Source: Piper betle
Taxonomy: Eukaryota; Streptophyta; Magnoliopsida; Piperales; Piperaceae
Assembly: GCA_033002965.1 (NCBI GenBank)
Contig: JAURVB010013838.1
Coordinates: 1-64,000 of the forward strand
Direction: 5' to 3'
Length of the DNA stretch: 64,000 nucleotides
Shown here: piece after piece, positions 1 to 11,900 of the stretch
How positions within the stretch are numbered: the first letter of the stretch is position 1
How the letters are laid out: each line of letters starts with the position of its first letter
Notes under the pieces: model-generated
Seen by the model: only the letters and a program-made list of their open reading frames with translations
What the model was told of the DNA's origin: nothing
Databases searched by the model: none
Position numbers and translations under genes: made by a program

Positions 1-625
1 ACTTGTCCATCCTCAGATTTCTCAATGATGATTGCAACCTGTTACTATCTCAACTTCCTCGATCACTTCTTTATCAATGAAGGTGCTTTCAACAACTCTC
101 TTGAACCTTGAAATTATCTTGCCTTGCTTCCTCTAACTTGCTCAACGACCCAACAACTTCTTTGACAATAACACTCGGAATCACAGTAATTTCGCGATTC
201 AAATAATTGTCAATGACAAGTATCTCAAGATTTCTTAAAGTTTCAAGTTCTGAGTTCAAGGTTGTTATGCCCGAGTTGAATATGTAAGGTTTTCTGAGCT
301 CAACAAACTGCCCTACAGTTGCTGGAAGACAAGTTAGAATCTTGTTATCCACCAACTTTAACACCAACAAATATGTCAAGTTTCCAATCTCCGCAGGCAG
401 TGTGTGACTTAATTTCAAGATTTCTCAATCCTAACAACATTCCAAGTGGAGATAGCTGCTTTTCAAGGTACTTTACACGGTCCATGCTAAAGAGCTTCAT
501 CTTATATGTAATGATTGTAACAAAAGAGTTTGATAACTTATACCCGGATGAGTATTCTCCCATAATAAACAAGGTGGACAGATTAGACATATATTCTTTT
601 AGCTACCATCCCCCTTTCTGTTGTT
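1..625 (-). pseudogene. NLR subfamily B, LRR fragment (cut by window edge)
   Basis: Minus-strand translation gives the start of a leucine-rich-repeat domain of an RPS2/RPS5-like resistance protein. Recognisable pieces are LGMLLGLRNLEI near 430-470, then PAEIGNLTYLLVLKLVDN and LRNLEILVIDNYLN between about 390 and 190. The pieces lie in two reading frames with a frameshift near 390-420, so it is not a working gene. No NB-ARC lies upstream: homology stops near 625, at the same point as in the copy at 29.65 kb. The 3' part of the fragment runs off the window. It is a close duplicate of 28.97-29.65 kb, and the flanking DNA is duplicated too. Confidence 0.8.
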
Positions 626-1960
626 TTTTCAATATTCAATTTCAACCCTTTGCAAATTGATAAACAAATGTTGTATTTCGGCTAGATATATATTAAATTG
701 CCTTAACGTCCGTTAGCACACTAAACGTTTTTTTTTGTTTATTTTATTTAAATAATTTGAAGACTAATCCATATCTAATTCTTAACAGATTGAATGTTAA
801 GCATTCTTTTAATCCAACTTGAGTTCATTAGTTTAGCGATCATGCTTCATGTTTAACTCACCAACTGCAGCGACCGGTTGGGTGGCAGGAATGATTCAAA
901 TGTGTTTATTTTAGAATTTTGATTAGGTCTGAGCATTTGCGGCCAAGAAGCTTCCTCAACTACCAAGTTTACTTCAAACAAAGTTGTGTTTTTTTTTTCA
1001 GAAGTGTGACAACAGCAGGCAAAACTTAATAATTCACAGATCAAATTACCAACCTTTGTTTTAGTTTAACTTGTCTGGTCCTCCAAATTACCTCCCTTTG
1101 TCTTAATACATCTGATTCAAAGCTTCGCTGTATAAAAGAATACCCTTTATTTTTCAGAACAAACACAAGGTACTGGAAACAACACTTTGAATTAGTAGGT
1201 TTTGTTCTAGAAGAATATTTTACCTCTAGCTAGGCCTTATTATTACCTGACATGTTAATGAACTCTCCAAAGAAACTAGTTATCTGAAAGATCATTCAAT
1301 ATTTATTCAACAATTACACTAATGTATACCATATCCAATCTTATAAGAACATCACTTCTCCAAAAATTATATAATTGCTGATCTTTTGAACATTCTTCAG
1401 TAACTAATGGCCACAAATGTCTCAGAAGCAAAGCACACACAAAAGGGATCGCCTGTAAGTAATGTAGCAGATATCTCATCTGCTGAACTTTGGTTCAGTT
1501 ACATATATCATGTGCAAAGGGATCAAATGCATTAACCACTCCAAAAGATCTTCTGAAGGAGAACAGGGACATTGCGAGCAGCATCTTCATTTCTGTTTGG
1601 TTGTTGAAAATGACCTTCAAGAATGAGAATGTTATACAAGTGCTTGTTCATGCAAGAAATTAATGGCTTCAACAACTCTCTAAACACTATTTCAAACACC
1701 ATCATAGCTTTTGAAAGAGAACATCTCCTCTCTTGTTTCATAAATACTAATAACCGAGAATGGCAATAACAGAGATAGGCAGTTTACTTATTTCAGAACT
1801 CCAAAGGCTGAAACAGAAGTATTAGCTATTCATTGCAAAAAAAGCCCCAAAGGCAAAAACAGAAGGGAGAAGCGCATCACTCACCTGCTTTAATATTTAA
1901 TATGTAATGGTTTTGGCCGTCAATTAATCACCAAACCATTTGGTGCAATAATAATAACCA
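626..1960. repeat. Segmentally duplicated NLR flank, no gene
   Basis: I see no supported gene. 640-1060 matches 29.66-30.05 kb and, more weakly, 6.39-6.6 kb and 8.28-8.5 kb. 1200-1790 matches 14.1-14.7 kb, and 1680-1800 matches 15.72-15.83 kb. 1800-1960 matches 16.27-16.40 kb, and a shorter piece recurs near 30.7 kb. These are the 3' flanks of NLR copies carried along by tandem duplication. Confidence 0.75.
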
Positions 1961-1994
1961 ACTTTCTTCCCTCCTCATGGACAAGGTTCCTTCT

Positions 1995-4900
1995 TTAAGG
2001 CTTGAAGGCGTCATCTTCGTCCACAAATAGGGGACGGAGATAGGACTTGAAGGCGTCATCTTCCCACTCCAACCCTTCCCACCACTCCTGTGTTCCCAGA
2101 ATCATACCACTGATCATTGATGTCGACCTGTTTTTATTCATCAGGCCTCGTGGCAGCTTCTCCAACATAGGACAGTGATGCAGTCTAAACTCGGAGAGGG
2201 AAGGGAAGGAGACGTTGTCATTGCATATGTGCTTCATCCGCCGCAATGATCGGAGACGTAAACGTTGGAGATTGGGAAAGGAAGCAGAGTGCGTTTGGAC
2301 GTCAGAGAGCAAGCCATGCCCATCATCATCAGTTGTAGTAATCAGTCCCTCTTCAAAATCCCGAAGATTTTGAATGTCGAGTTCCCTGAGCTGTAGGAGG
2401 TGTTGCAGCCCAACAACATGTGCAAGGCATCCACAATCGCCTATTTTCAAAATACAAAGGTTCTGGAGGGCCCTCTTCTTAAAATGAACCTTTTCCAATT
2501 GAGCACACATTCCGATTTTAAGCAGTTTGAGCTGAGGAAGGAAATCAGTTGCCGCAGGAATCACGACTTTGTCGATGTCACATCTTAAAATGCGGAGCTC
2601 ACGTAGTTGGCACATGGCCCCGATTGCAAGTATCACCTTATCTCCATTGGCAATTGGCCACCCATCCATTGTGAGAATCTTCAAAGATGTCAATCTCTTG
2701 AGACCTTTTATCCCCCACAATGATTGGAAGGAAGCAGAGTGCGTTTGGACGTCAGGGAGCAAGCCATGCCCATCATCATCAGTTGTAGTAATCAGTCCCT
2801 CTTCAGAATCCTCTTCAGCAATCAGTTCCCTGACTCGTAGGAGGTGTTGCAGCCCAACTACATCTGCAGGCCAATCACAATTGCGTATTTTCAAAATACA
2901 AAGGCTCCGGAGGGCCCTCTTCTCAAAATGCACCTTTTCCAATCGATGACAGTCTCTGATTTCAAGCACTTCGAGTTGAGGAAGGAAATCAGTTGCCCCA
3001 GGAATCACTAGTTTGTCGATGGAACATCTTATTATGCGCAGCTCACGTAGTCGGCACATGGCCCCGATGGCAAATATCACCTCATCTCCATCAGCAATCG
3101 GCCACCCATCCATTGTGAGAACCTTCAAAGACGTCAATCTCTTGAGACTTTCTATCAACAACGGGCCGTTCTCTGGTGTCATGTCGTTCTCCAGGATTTT
3201 TATGCATAATTCTTCCAGCTTTTTCCAATTATAGGGCAAGTCGGTAAAATCGTTAAAAATGTAGCATTGAACTTCCATATGTAGCCTTCTCAACTCGGTA
3301 CAATCGTTAAAAATATTGCCCTTGGTAGACTGCCCTGAGTGTGGAAATATTAACCATCTCCAGCTTTTTCAATTTTCCAACTTCTGAAGGTATATTGTCA
3401 AGACCAAAGCAGCTTATTTGGAGCTTTCTAAGCTCACAAAGGCCTCCTATGGTTGGTGGGAGTGTGCATATATTGTTACCAAGCAAGATCAACACCAATA
3501 ACTTGGTCAAATTTCCAATGTCTGGAGGCAACACTTCCATATTTGATGTAAATATTTCAAGATGTCTCAATCCTACAAATTGTCCTAACGTGGGAATTGG
3601 TGAATATCTAAACCAAACATATTCCATGATAAAGACCTTTACTTTACATTTGAAGTTCATGGAATTCATAATCCCAACCATGTCTAATCCGTCCGTTGCA
3701 GAACGTATATGCAATGAGGACATGTTTGGACAATCCAATTCTTGGGGTATATCATTATTGTGGCTCTCAACATATATCCATCGTGCCATATTCCACCTTT
3801 TGGCTATTTCTTCTCTACCTAACCTCAAACTAGCAGTGTGTACAAAATAATTTGACTCTGATCCAATCCATAATCCCATGTCTCGTATGACATCATGCAT
3901 TTTCACAATCGTTGATGATAAATCTTTTGATTGCATGGCCTCAAGCAAGGATTTAGCCACCAAAGTATCAATGATGCCATGCCCTCTATTGCATGTTTCT
4001 TCATAAGTACCATAGCCTACGTCCAACAATCCTTCTCCAATCCAGGATCCAACCAATGTGTCCTTATTAATTTCTTCATCCTCGGGGTACATGCAACAAA
4101 ATAGGAAGCATTCCTTTTCAACTTGGTCTTCTAGATTGTCATAGCTGAACTTCAAGCGCTCAAATAAATTTTTTCCGCCCCGAAATCAGGGATGGCCAAC
4201 TTTTAAGACTTTTTAATGCATCTTCCCATGCTCCGGGGCTGGCTTTACAAACCATTGCCTTGCCAATAACAGTGAGTGCCAGTGGCAACCCTGCACATTC
4301 TTTGGCCACTTTTTTGGCCAAGCTTAGAATCTGGTCGTGAGAGTTAAGAGTTTTATCCCCAACACTTTGCTTAAATAAGGCCCATGACTCCTCCCACCCC
4401 AAGCATTTTACCTTTATCACTTCAACAGGACCCATTTGCAAACATACATCTTCCAATCGAGTAGTGAAAATTATCTTGAACTTGGACGTATCTAGTTCAA
4501 AGCCACTTGCAACTCCAAGCTCTTCAAGATCTAGGGCTTCCCAAATGTCATCAAGGAGCAAGGCTACTTTGGCCTTGCTATTGAGGAGCTCCTCGTTTAT
4601 GCACATTGCACGTGCTTGGGTGTCTTGATCTTCATGGAAACTCAAATTCAACTCCCTCATTAATGATTTTTGTATATTATCCTTATTAACTCTTTTTGAA
4701 ACGTCTATCCATATAACTTTGAAGTTAGAAGGTTTCAAGAACTGATAGCGCACCTTGTTCATGAGCGTGGTTTTCCCCACGCCCCCCATCCCATGGATCC
4801 CAACCATTCCAACTTCACTTTTAGTAAGACAATCACATACCTTCGTATAAAAGCCTCTCTCTTATTCGATGGCTTATGGTCAAGTGCAGTTGGATTAGTA

Positions 4901-5207
4901 GTGGCCATTGTATGTCCAAGAGTGGAGGCAGATGGTCCAGATCCAGAATGTCCCACTTGCATCTGAGTAAAATCCGAGGCCAGACTAGATACCATCACAT
5001 CATTCACATCAGGTTTTGGAGCAGAGGAAGATGGACTAGACACTGCTTGCATCTGCACAGGTGCAGTCGAAGTACTTGGCAGCGTAGCCTGATTACGCTG
5101 ATACGGTGTGTTCATCATATTTGCCATCAGATTGATGCCGGAATCATTCTCACGAGCATTTGAAGTTTCGGTTTTTCTTTTTTATCTTTCTTGAATGGTC
5201 CCCACAT
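1995..5207 (-). pseudogene. NLR-1: NB-ARC/LRR resistance gene, multiply frameshifted
   Basis: A full-length NLR by content, lying in at least four frame segments. The Ser/Thr/Pro-rich N-terminus occupies about 4.84-5.2 kb. The NB-ARC start (4160-4807) has P-loop GMGGVGKTT, kinase-2 VALLLDDIW, RNBS-B IIFTTR and GLPLA. The segment 3307-4155 carries RNBS-D (FLFCCMYPEDEE), the MHD motif (VKMHDVIRDMG) and the first LRRs; 1995-3293 carries the rest of the LRRs and the C-terminal WWEGLEWED signature. Frames break near 5.13 kb, 4.82 kb (with a deletion of roughly 45 bp just before the P-loop region), 4.16 kb and 3.3 kb (small indel after the motif read as LRAVYQG). The LRR region also has an in-frame 450-bp duplication. 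Family role is intracellular pathogen-effector recognition; this copy cannot make a full protein unless the breaks are sequence errors. The first Met common to all copies is at 5207. Confidence 0.88.
2281..3162 (-). repeat. In-frame 450-bp LRR duplication inside NLR-1
   Basis: Two tandem copies, about 2281-2712 and 2731-3162, repeat at a spacing of 450 bp (150 codons). Both contain KRLTSLK(V/I)LTMDGWPIA, FLPQL, and TTTDDDGHGLL followed by DVQTHSASF. NLR-2 and NLR-3 carry this block once. Because 450 is divisible by three, the frame is kept across the junction, so NLR-1 gained about five LRRs. Divergence between the copies shows the event is not very recent. Confidence 0.9.
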
Positions 5208-6850
5208 CCTGCTTTCGGTTGGAGAAAGGAGAGTGGCATGTGAGGCAAGAAGCAAGGTAAGCAAGATGCAGATGAAGCCGAAACAAGGTAAGCAGCTTGA
5301 ACTTGAATTACATGCAAAGCAGACAAGTAACCCATGTCTTAATTTATATGATGACATAAATAACGATAGAGAGAGAAGTGAAAGAGTCAGCTGGTGATCA
5401 GTTAATCAAAACTAAATGTTAGCCACACACATTAAGATGGAAGATAAATGATCTTAAAGGAGAAAGTGTAAGGATCACAAATTAAAAAATTGGATTAGGG
5501 GAAGAAGCAAGTCAGAAAATATCCTTAATTACTGGAGAGATTGATGTTTCCATTAGTTTATAACAGTTATCCGACATGAAATGGGCACACCACGAAATAC
5601 TTCTCATGGTCAACTCATAGAGATCATAGCACAGATAATCACACCCCTCTCAAAGGGTAGTCATCTTCTAATTCAGAATATGTGATAGCTTACTCAGAGA
5701 TATGGCACCACTTGGAATAACAAATTTATTTAAGATTGAAACACCAACTAATTATCAGAAAAAAAAGAATGAAGCACCATCTAAATGACTGTTGAGACAA
5801 CCAAATGACCAATATTAGAAGTATAAATTGTTGGGAGGACTAATTATCGGAGGAAGAGGTCTCAGCATCACCCACTTTCCGCTGATCCAATCCATTGACC
5901 ACCACTTGAATTTGATTATTAGCAGTTTGATGGGAAGTCTTAATCATACTGTTGTTGATTATACTTTCTATATTGGGATTGACAGGGTAATTATGATGCG
6001 TACATCTTTTTTCGTTTTCTTAGAGAATCCAAACATCCTGGTTTGAAAAGGTGAAACAAGAGTTGAAGGCAAAGGAAAACAATCAGTACAAATTACAAAA
6101 ACATGGATTTATTTGTATATCTATGCATGCCATTTTGATGCTAAGAGAAACACTAACTACAGCATAAGACCATGAAAGAAGACAGGATTAGAAAGGCAGA
6201 CCTGATGAGACAACCCAGAACAACCCAAAGGAAAACTGATGTAGATGAGGAGGAGATTTAGATTGGGTGGGAACCGAGAAGATGAAGATGCATAAGTGGG
6301 TGACTATAAAATCACCATTTTTGTCATCTGTTCAGAAGTGTCTTGGTTGAAAACCCAAAACGTTTAGTTTATGTCAAGTTGTAGTGCACATACAATGTAC
6401 CCCTTTTTTACTCACCAACTACGTGGCTGGTTGGCTGGCAGGAACGATTTAAATGTTTTTACTCATTTTATTATTTTGGTTCGGTGACTTAGGTCTAGTA
6501 TTTTCCGACAAAAGGCATCCTCAACCACCAAGTTGACTTCAAAAAAGTTGTGTTTTTTTTTCAGAAGCGCGACAACACCTACTGAATAATTAACTGATTA
6601 AATTAGTTAACTTGACAAGTCTGGTCCTCCAAATTACCACCTTTTGTCCAATTACTCATAAAAGAATACACCTTGTTTTTCGGAACAACCACAAGGTACG
6701 GGAAATAACAATTTGAATTAATAAGTTTTATGGTAGAAGAATATTCACCTCTAGCTAGGTCTTATTATTACCTGACTTGATAATGAACTCTCCAAAAAAA
6801 TCAGTTATCTGTCAGATAATTTAATATTTATTCAACAATTAATCGTAAAT
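5208..6850. other. NLR-1 upstream region, duplicated DNA
   Basis: 5208-5360 holds the conserved leader: NLR-1 alone keeps an upstream ATG (5357) open through the hydrophobic segment. 5570-5840 matches 33.74-34.01 kb upstream of NLR-3. 6390-6850 resembles 840-1330. No supported gene; the short open frame at 5828-6046 has no recognisable family. Confidence 0.6.
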
Positions 6851-7190
6851 CCCAGTGGATTGAACTCTTTACAGTAACTTCTCAGTAATTCCCTGTGTAT
6901 AAGTGAAACAAATCAAAATTTTCATTACGATATATATGCCATTCAAATTAGTACATGGAAGATTGGTGATTTTAGTACTTCGGACTCGTGAAAAAGCCAT
7001 TCAGAGAATGATTGAATGGTTTGAGAGGTACAAAAATAAAAAGTTGAAGGAGAAGAGAGTACTTGTAAGGGTAGTCATCGTTTCTGTAGTAATCGTTCCA
7101 GAAACTGGAACTCCAGAAGAGTTCCTTAGCCTCGTGTTTGGTCTTCCCTATGGTTTCCCTGCTAACTCCATAGTTAATCACCTATGAAAA
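6845..7190. other. Short duplicated exon-like segment
   Basis: 6845-6950 matches 20.29-20.40 kb. On the minus strand both carry an intron-like acceptor (ACACAG) followed by sequence that reads EVTVKRVQSTGM in the 20.3-kb copy. The 6903-7187 open frame on the plus strand is not recognisable. I cannot assign a gene. Confidence 0.3.
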
Positions 7191-7560
7191 ACAGAGCACC
7201 TTGTGGACTAAGTGCGCATGTGAATTAGTTCCATAACTGGGAATTAACAGTTAGAATTAGTAATCAGCGGAAGGATATGGACTCGTACATATTATTCGAA
7301 CAAGCATTGATCACATGGTGTTACGAGTCTATTCAACCGTTCCCAAACCAAATTTACAGCGAAGATGTTAAGGTGGAGCTCATATATACTCACCTGATAG
7401 CAGCCACTACGGCAGGCTTTTCTCACTTGTCTGGCGAGCAGGGCATTGTCGGGGCAGCTCCAGTCGGAACGCCGTTGAACTCCCCCATCACTTTGTCGAG
7501 CTCTGGCTTCTCCGACAGCGGCCCGACATGGCTTTCGGGCCCCATCACTTGTTCTTAGGC
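7130..7560 (-). repeat. Unidentified duplicated segment, possibly coding on minus strand (copy 1)
   Basis: This stretch aligns with 9.47-9.88 kb along most of its length, including a GC-richer part near 7.38-7.56 kb. On the minus strand it reads as a plausible peptide ending near SEKPELDKVMGEFNGVP, and the partner reads LHNSLESNVRSQLERL in the corresponding part, with a stop and frame change afterwards. I do not recognise the family. It could be the remnant of a host exon copied twice or part of a transposon. Confidence 0.35.
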
Positions 7561-8500
7561 TGATTGAATCCAGTTAACACACCAAACCTAATAAACAAAT
7601 CATAAACCAATAAATTTTAGTTATCCCAAACATAGACTAATAAACAAAAATGTAAAAATGTCTTAATATTTTGACTTTTATTAAACATTACTTATTTGAT
7701 GGATAGAAATTGAATCATTTTAAACTCGTATACCCTTTAAACACTTTTAAAAAATGTTGTATCTAAAATAATTTGAACTTAAAACTGAATTCGAATTTAA
7801 ACCCATAAAACAATTAATTGATTACTAACTTATCTTACTCGAATTTGGATTCAGATTTTCTTATATTCGAACAAAATCAATAAATTGAAAGGCCAAAACC
7901 TAAATACAAGCATAAAAGAGGGGGTGATTCTCAAATCCAAATCCTTTTGGAAGCATCTATCTTCATGACCTTCGCCAATAAACATAAATCATGATCCGTC
8001 AAATTTAAATTTATATCTACTCTTATTAATAAAAGGGAAATTCAATATTGACCTATCATAAAAAATAAGAGATTCAACTAATCAAAATTTAATAAAAATA
8101 AAAAATATAAATAAAATTATTATAATTACTCTCTTCATTCATATCTATCTTTAAATTCATTCATAATCTATATCTAAAATATTAGATTATCATAATTTAT
8201 CTCATCATTATTAAATAAGAGTTTATCTATAAAATTAAATTTTATCTATAATATAAGTCGCACATATTACGACATCTTGCCTAGTTGTGTTTCGACTAGA
8301 TATAAATTAAATTGCCTTAACATCTGTTCGCACACTAAACGTTTTTTTCATTATTTAAATAATTTTGAAGAATTATTCTTATCTAAATTTTAACTGATTG
8401 AACATTAGTCATTTTTTTAACGAAATAAATTAATGGAATACTAAACCTATCCAACTTGAGTTTGTTAGTTTAGTGATCATGCCTCATATTTAACTCACCA
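7561..8500. other. AT-rich intergenic DNA with dispersed-repeat similarity
   Basis: No gene seen. 7780-7990 is a diverged relative of 34.72-34.95 kb: both share the phrase around GGGTGATTCTCA and the 'aagcatc' that follows. 8281-8500 resembles 690-860 and 29.7-29.92 kb, up to the point where GC-rich DNA begins near 8505. Confidence 0.5.
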
Positions 8501-8504
8501 ACTA

Positions 8505-9330
8505 CAGCGCGGGGCGGTTGGACAAGGCCGGCCACGGCCAGATCGGGCCGTGCGGCCAAAGATCCCACCCTTGCTGTGGTTGTTGTCCCACCGCAGTCGG
8601 CCCTGCCCAGTCACTCTCCACCTCGACCCCGCCTCGGCTGGCCCTGCCTCGCCATGGTCACACCCGCCCAACCGTGCTCCGCCTTGGCCAGCCCCGCCCC
8701 ACCGCGATGCCCCTACCCCTCGGCGCTCGACCTCTACACCACTGCGACGGGGCGGGGCGGAGTAGAAGTGGAGCGTGGCTGTGCGCTGGTGGTGGGATAG
8801 TAGTGCCAACAGATGGAGTTTTTTTTTTTTTAGAACAATATATTTGGGCCAGATGTGAGCTCGGGGCAGAAAATTTTTTCTGCCCTAGGCTCACAATCAC
8901 TATATATATATATATATATATATATGAGGGGCGCTGAGGTGAGCCTAGGGTAGAAAAATTTTCTGCCCCGAACTCACATCTGGGCCGTCTGATTACAAGA
9001 ACGGCCTAGATCTGTTTTTTTAATAAATTAAACTTTGATCTGGGTCGTCCGACCAGTTCTTTTTTAAAAAAAAAAACATGGCCATCGTAGGCTGCAAGCA
9101 GCCCACCGCAGTCAAATCTGGCCGCTGCCAACCATGTCTAGTTGCCACAGACAGAATCTGGCCTTCCCCTGGCCAAATCTGGTTAGGGGATGGCCAAGTC
9201 CAGCCCACGGATGCCAGACCTAGCCGGCGGCGGCCAGATCCCGCCGAGCAAAAAAAAAAAAATCAACATTTCCATGCCCGCTGCCCCGCCGTGGCTGCCC
9301 CCTCCCCGCTCCCCCACTGTCATATATACT
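8505..9330. repeat. GC-rich repeat elements joined tail-to-tail at an AT microsatellite
   Basis: Two GC-rich blocks (about 8505-8800 and 9078-9330) flank a long inverted repeat. The left arm, 8845-8900, contains GGGGCAGAAAATTTTTTCTG and then a CTAGGCTCAC-type end. The right arm, 8935-8990, is its complement. Between them lies a TA repeat (8900-8925). The right-hand terminal sequence, including GATCTGGGTCGTCCG, recurs at 20.83-20.99 kb. The duplicated sequence interrupted near 8505 continues uninterrupted in other copies (about 860 and 29.93 kb), so this is an insertion. The proline- and arginine-rich open frames here are GC artefacts. The superfamily is not clear. Confidence 0.6.
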
Positions 9331-9469
9331 GTTGAAGGCCTTATTGGATTTGGACCTACATGCGTTATATATACTGTGCCAACGTTTCATTTGCAAGCCC
9401 AAGTTGTTGATTTTTAGCTTCTCCCTAATTTTTTGTGGAAAAGCTCCGGCGACACTACCCACCTCCGCC

Positions 9470-9885
9470 GGCTTTGGTCTTCTCTATGCTTTCCATGCTA
9501 ACTCCATGGTTTATCACCTACTATGAAAAACAAAACACCTTGTGGACTAAGTGAGCATGTGAATGACTTAGTTTCATAATTTGCAATTAATAGCCCAAAA
9601 TTAGTACTCTTTGTCTGAACATGCCTTTTATGCAGTGAATAGCTCGAACTTGGATGTCAAAGGCGGAGCTCGTACTCACCAGAAAGCTGCCGCCATCACG
9701 GCAGGCTTCATCTATTTGCCTGTTGAGCAGTGCCTAGTCGGGGCAGCTCAAGTCGATGAGCAGAACACCGTTGAACTTTACCGCCACGTCATCGAGCACA
9801 GCCGCTCCAACTGCGACCGGACATTGCTTTCCAGCGAGTTGTGCAGGTCTTGCGTCGGCGGACCAACAATTAATGCATCACATAA
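9470..9885 (-). repeat. Unidentified duplicated segment, possibly coding on minus strand (copy 2)
   Basis: Partner of the 7.13-7.56 kb segment. Shared landmarks are the 'caccttgtggactaagtg' stretch and 'ggcagctc(a/c)agtcg' in the GC-rich part. A minus-strand peptide of about 27 residues is open and then stops. No family recognised. Confidence 0.35.
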
Positions 9886-9929
9886 AATAACTCCTTAATT
9901 AATTTAATTTACAACTTTCAATGAGAGTT

Positions 9930-10345
9930 CATCAAATGGCACACTATTATTGGTTGTTAGAATAGGTCCTATTTGGGGCCCATTTAAGATTCAATATTAA
10001 ATTTACATGAATTTTAAATCCTAATCACATAAAGTAACTACTTAATGAGTTTAAAATGACTTCTTAATTCACTTAAAGTGGTATTAATAACAATCTGTTT
10101 ATATATCACTTAAAGCGACTTCTTAAAGTGACTTTTAATTTATTCATGAGTTTTATATACAAAATTATTCAGCTTTCAAATAACACCAAATGACAAACTA
10201 TAATTAGTCATTAAAGTGGTATTAGTAAAAAACTATCTATCTTTATATTAATATAGTAAAATATAATCGATTGTTAAAGTGGTGGCATCAAATGACAAAA
10301 TATAGCTAGCTGTTAAAGTTGTATTAATAACAACTTATATATTTA
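9930..10345. repeat. Degenerate AT-rich repeats with 'ttaaagtggtatta' phrase
   Basis: The phrase 'ttaaagt(g/t)gtatta' followed by a variable 'ataacaac' or 'gtaaaaaac' recurs near 10.08, 10.21 and 10.31 kb, and variants of 'atgacaaa(a/c)tata' recur beside it. This looks like a decayed tandem repeat. No gene. Confidence 0.45.
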
Positions 10346-10532
10346 ATGCATTAGAAACTGAAAAATCATGTATTGAAAAAGTCAAGCATTAAGAAGCCAT
10401 AGATTAAAAGTTTGTATATAAATAGATGTGTTTGTAATGTTTGGGAGCCTAGAGTGATTCACACCTTAAGAAGATTTGACGGAGTCTACTTTTGATCAAG
10501 GGGTACAAAATTAAACAATATAAAATTGAAGG

Positions 10533-10807
10533 CAGATGGTGCAGATCCAGAATGGCCCACTTGCATCTGAGTAAAATCTGCCCACTTGCATCTGAGTAAA
10601 ATCTGAGGCCAGACTAGGTACCATCACATCATTCGTATCTAGTTTTGGAGCAGAGGAAGATGGACTGGACACTGCTTGCATCTGCACCGGAGCAGTCGAA
10701 GTACTTGGCAGCGTAGACTGATGATGCCAATACGGTATGTTCATTATATTTTCCTTCATCCTGCTTTCAGTTGGAGAAAGGAGAGTGGCATGTGAGGCAA
10801 GAAGCAT
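10533..10807 (-). pseudogene. NLR subfamily A, N-terminal fragment
   Basis: Minus-strand reading gives the leader LLASHATLLSPTESRMK followed by the Ser/Thr/Pro-rich linker (QMQAVSSPSSSAPKLD, DVMVPSLASDFTQMQVG). Relative to NLR-2 and NLR-3 the Lys-rich piece after the Met (KGLFKKDKK) is deleted. A 25-bp tandem duplication at about 10,556-10,605 changes the frame, and homology ends near 10,533, before the NB-ARC. This is the 5' stump of another NLR copy. Confidence 0.85.
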
Positions 10808-10999
10808 TTATCAAGAAGCAAGATTCAAATGAAGTGGAAGCAAAGTAAAGTGGAACTTGAATTACTTAAAAAACAATTGATTCACCAATCTCTTTATTTA
10901 TATGATGATATAAAAAACGAGAGAGAGAAGTGAAAGAATCAGTAGGCGGTAAGTTAAACAAACCTGAATATTAGCTAAACAAAGCAAGGCAAAGATAAG

Positions 11000-11345
11000 A
11001 AGGCAGCTGAGTACTACTAGCTCTAGCGGTATAGCAGCTAATCAAGATGTTGGATCTGCACCAGAATTGGATGTATTGTGCTTTGTGCATTTATTAATCG
11101 AAATAAACCCACAACTTAACTTAAAAAAACCATTGTATTTTAAAATTGGATTCATAATAACTTAGAAATACAATATTCAAATGTAAAATTTCTTCACCAA
11201 ATTAATAAAAAATCGGATCTATGTTAACTAAGAAATGTAATATTATAATTTATAAATCCTTTCGTTTCGGATAAACTATATTTACAAAATGCATTACTCA
11301 CCGGCTTTTAAAAGGTATATGTGCAGGAAAGAAGACACTTTTTAG
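11000..11345. repeat. NLR upstream module plus 3' flank, duplicated
   Basis: 11,010-11,095 carries the conserved module ('gagtactactagctctagcg' and 'caagatgttggatctgcacc') seen upstream of NLR-2 (19.8 kb) and NLR-3 (34.24 kb). 11,105-11,345 matches 15.12-15.36 kb. The module therefore sits about 200 bp upstream of the NLR stump at 10.8 kb, as expected for a copy of the whole promoter region. Confidence 0.7.
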
Positions 11346-11369
11346 AAGGTATATGCTCGAAATAGCAGA

Positions 11370-11900
11370 AGGAGATAGGCCTCGAAGGCGTCATCTTCCC
11401 ACTCCAACCCCTCCCACCACTCCTCTGTTCCCTCAATCCTACCACTGATCATCGTTGTTGACCTGCTTTCATTCATCAGGCCTCGTGGCAGCTTCTCCAA
11501 CATAGGACAGTAATGCAGTCTAAACTCGGAGAGGAAGGGAAGGAGACTTTGTCATTGCATATGTGCTTCATCCGAAGCAATGATCCGAGACGTAAACGTC
11601 GCAGATTGGGAAAGGAAGCAGAGTGCGTTTGGACGTCAGAGAGCAAGCAATGCCCATCATCATCAGTTGTAGTAATCAGTACCTCTTCAAAGTCCCAAAG
11701 ATCATAAATGCCAAGTTCCCTGAGCTGTAGGAGGTGCTGCAGTCCAACTACATGTGGAAGGCATTTGCAAATGCATATTTCCAATATACAAAGGGACCTC
11801 TTCCTAAAAATGAACCTTTTCCAATCGATGACACTCATCGATTTCGAGAACTTCGAGCTGAGAAAGGAAATCAGTTGGCGCAGGAATAGTAAAATTGCTG
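11370..11900 (-). pseudogene. NLR subfamily A, C-terminal LRR fragment
   Basis: Minus-strand reading includes VVGLQHLLQLRELGIYDL, LITTTDDDGHCLLSDVQTHS and RMKHICNDKVSFPS. After a frameshift near 11,530 it continues as the LEKLPRGLMNE and WWEGLEWEDDAFEAYL signature of the NLR C-terminus. Upstream NB-ARC is missing. On the minus strand this 3' stump precedes the 5' stump at 10.8 kb, so they derive from two neighbouring NLRs whose bodies were lost. Confidence 0.85.

Noticed and set aside
2569..3234. Plus-strand open frames antisense to the LRRs (also 3.34-3.85, 16.46-17.2, 30.97-31.6 and 31.76-32.12 kb)
   Set aside because: They recur at every NLR copy as shadows of the minus-strand LRR codons and resemble no independent protein.
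8495..8937. Pro/Arg/Gly-rich frames on both strands
   Set aside because: They come from GC-rich repeat DNA, overlap in several frames and have no conserved motif.
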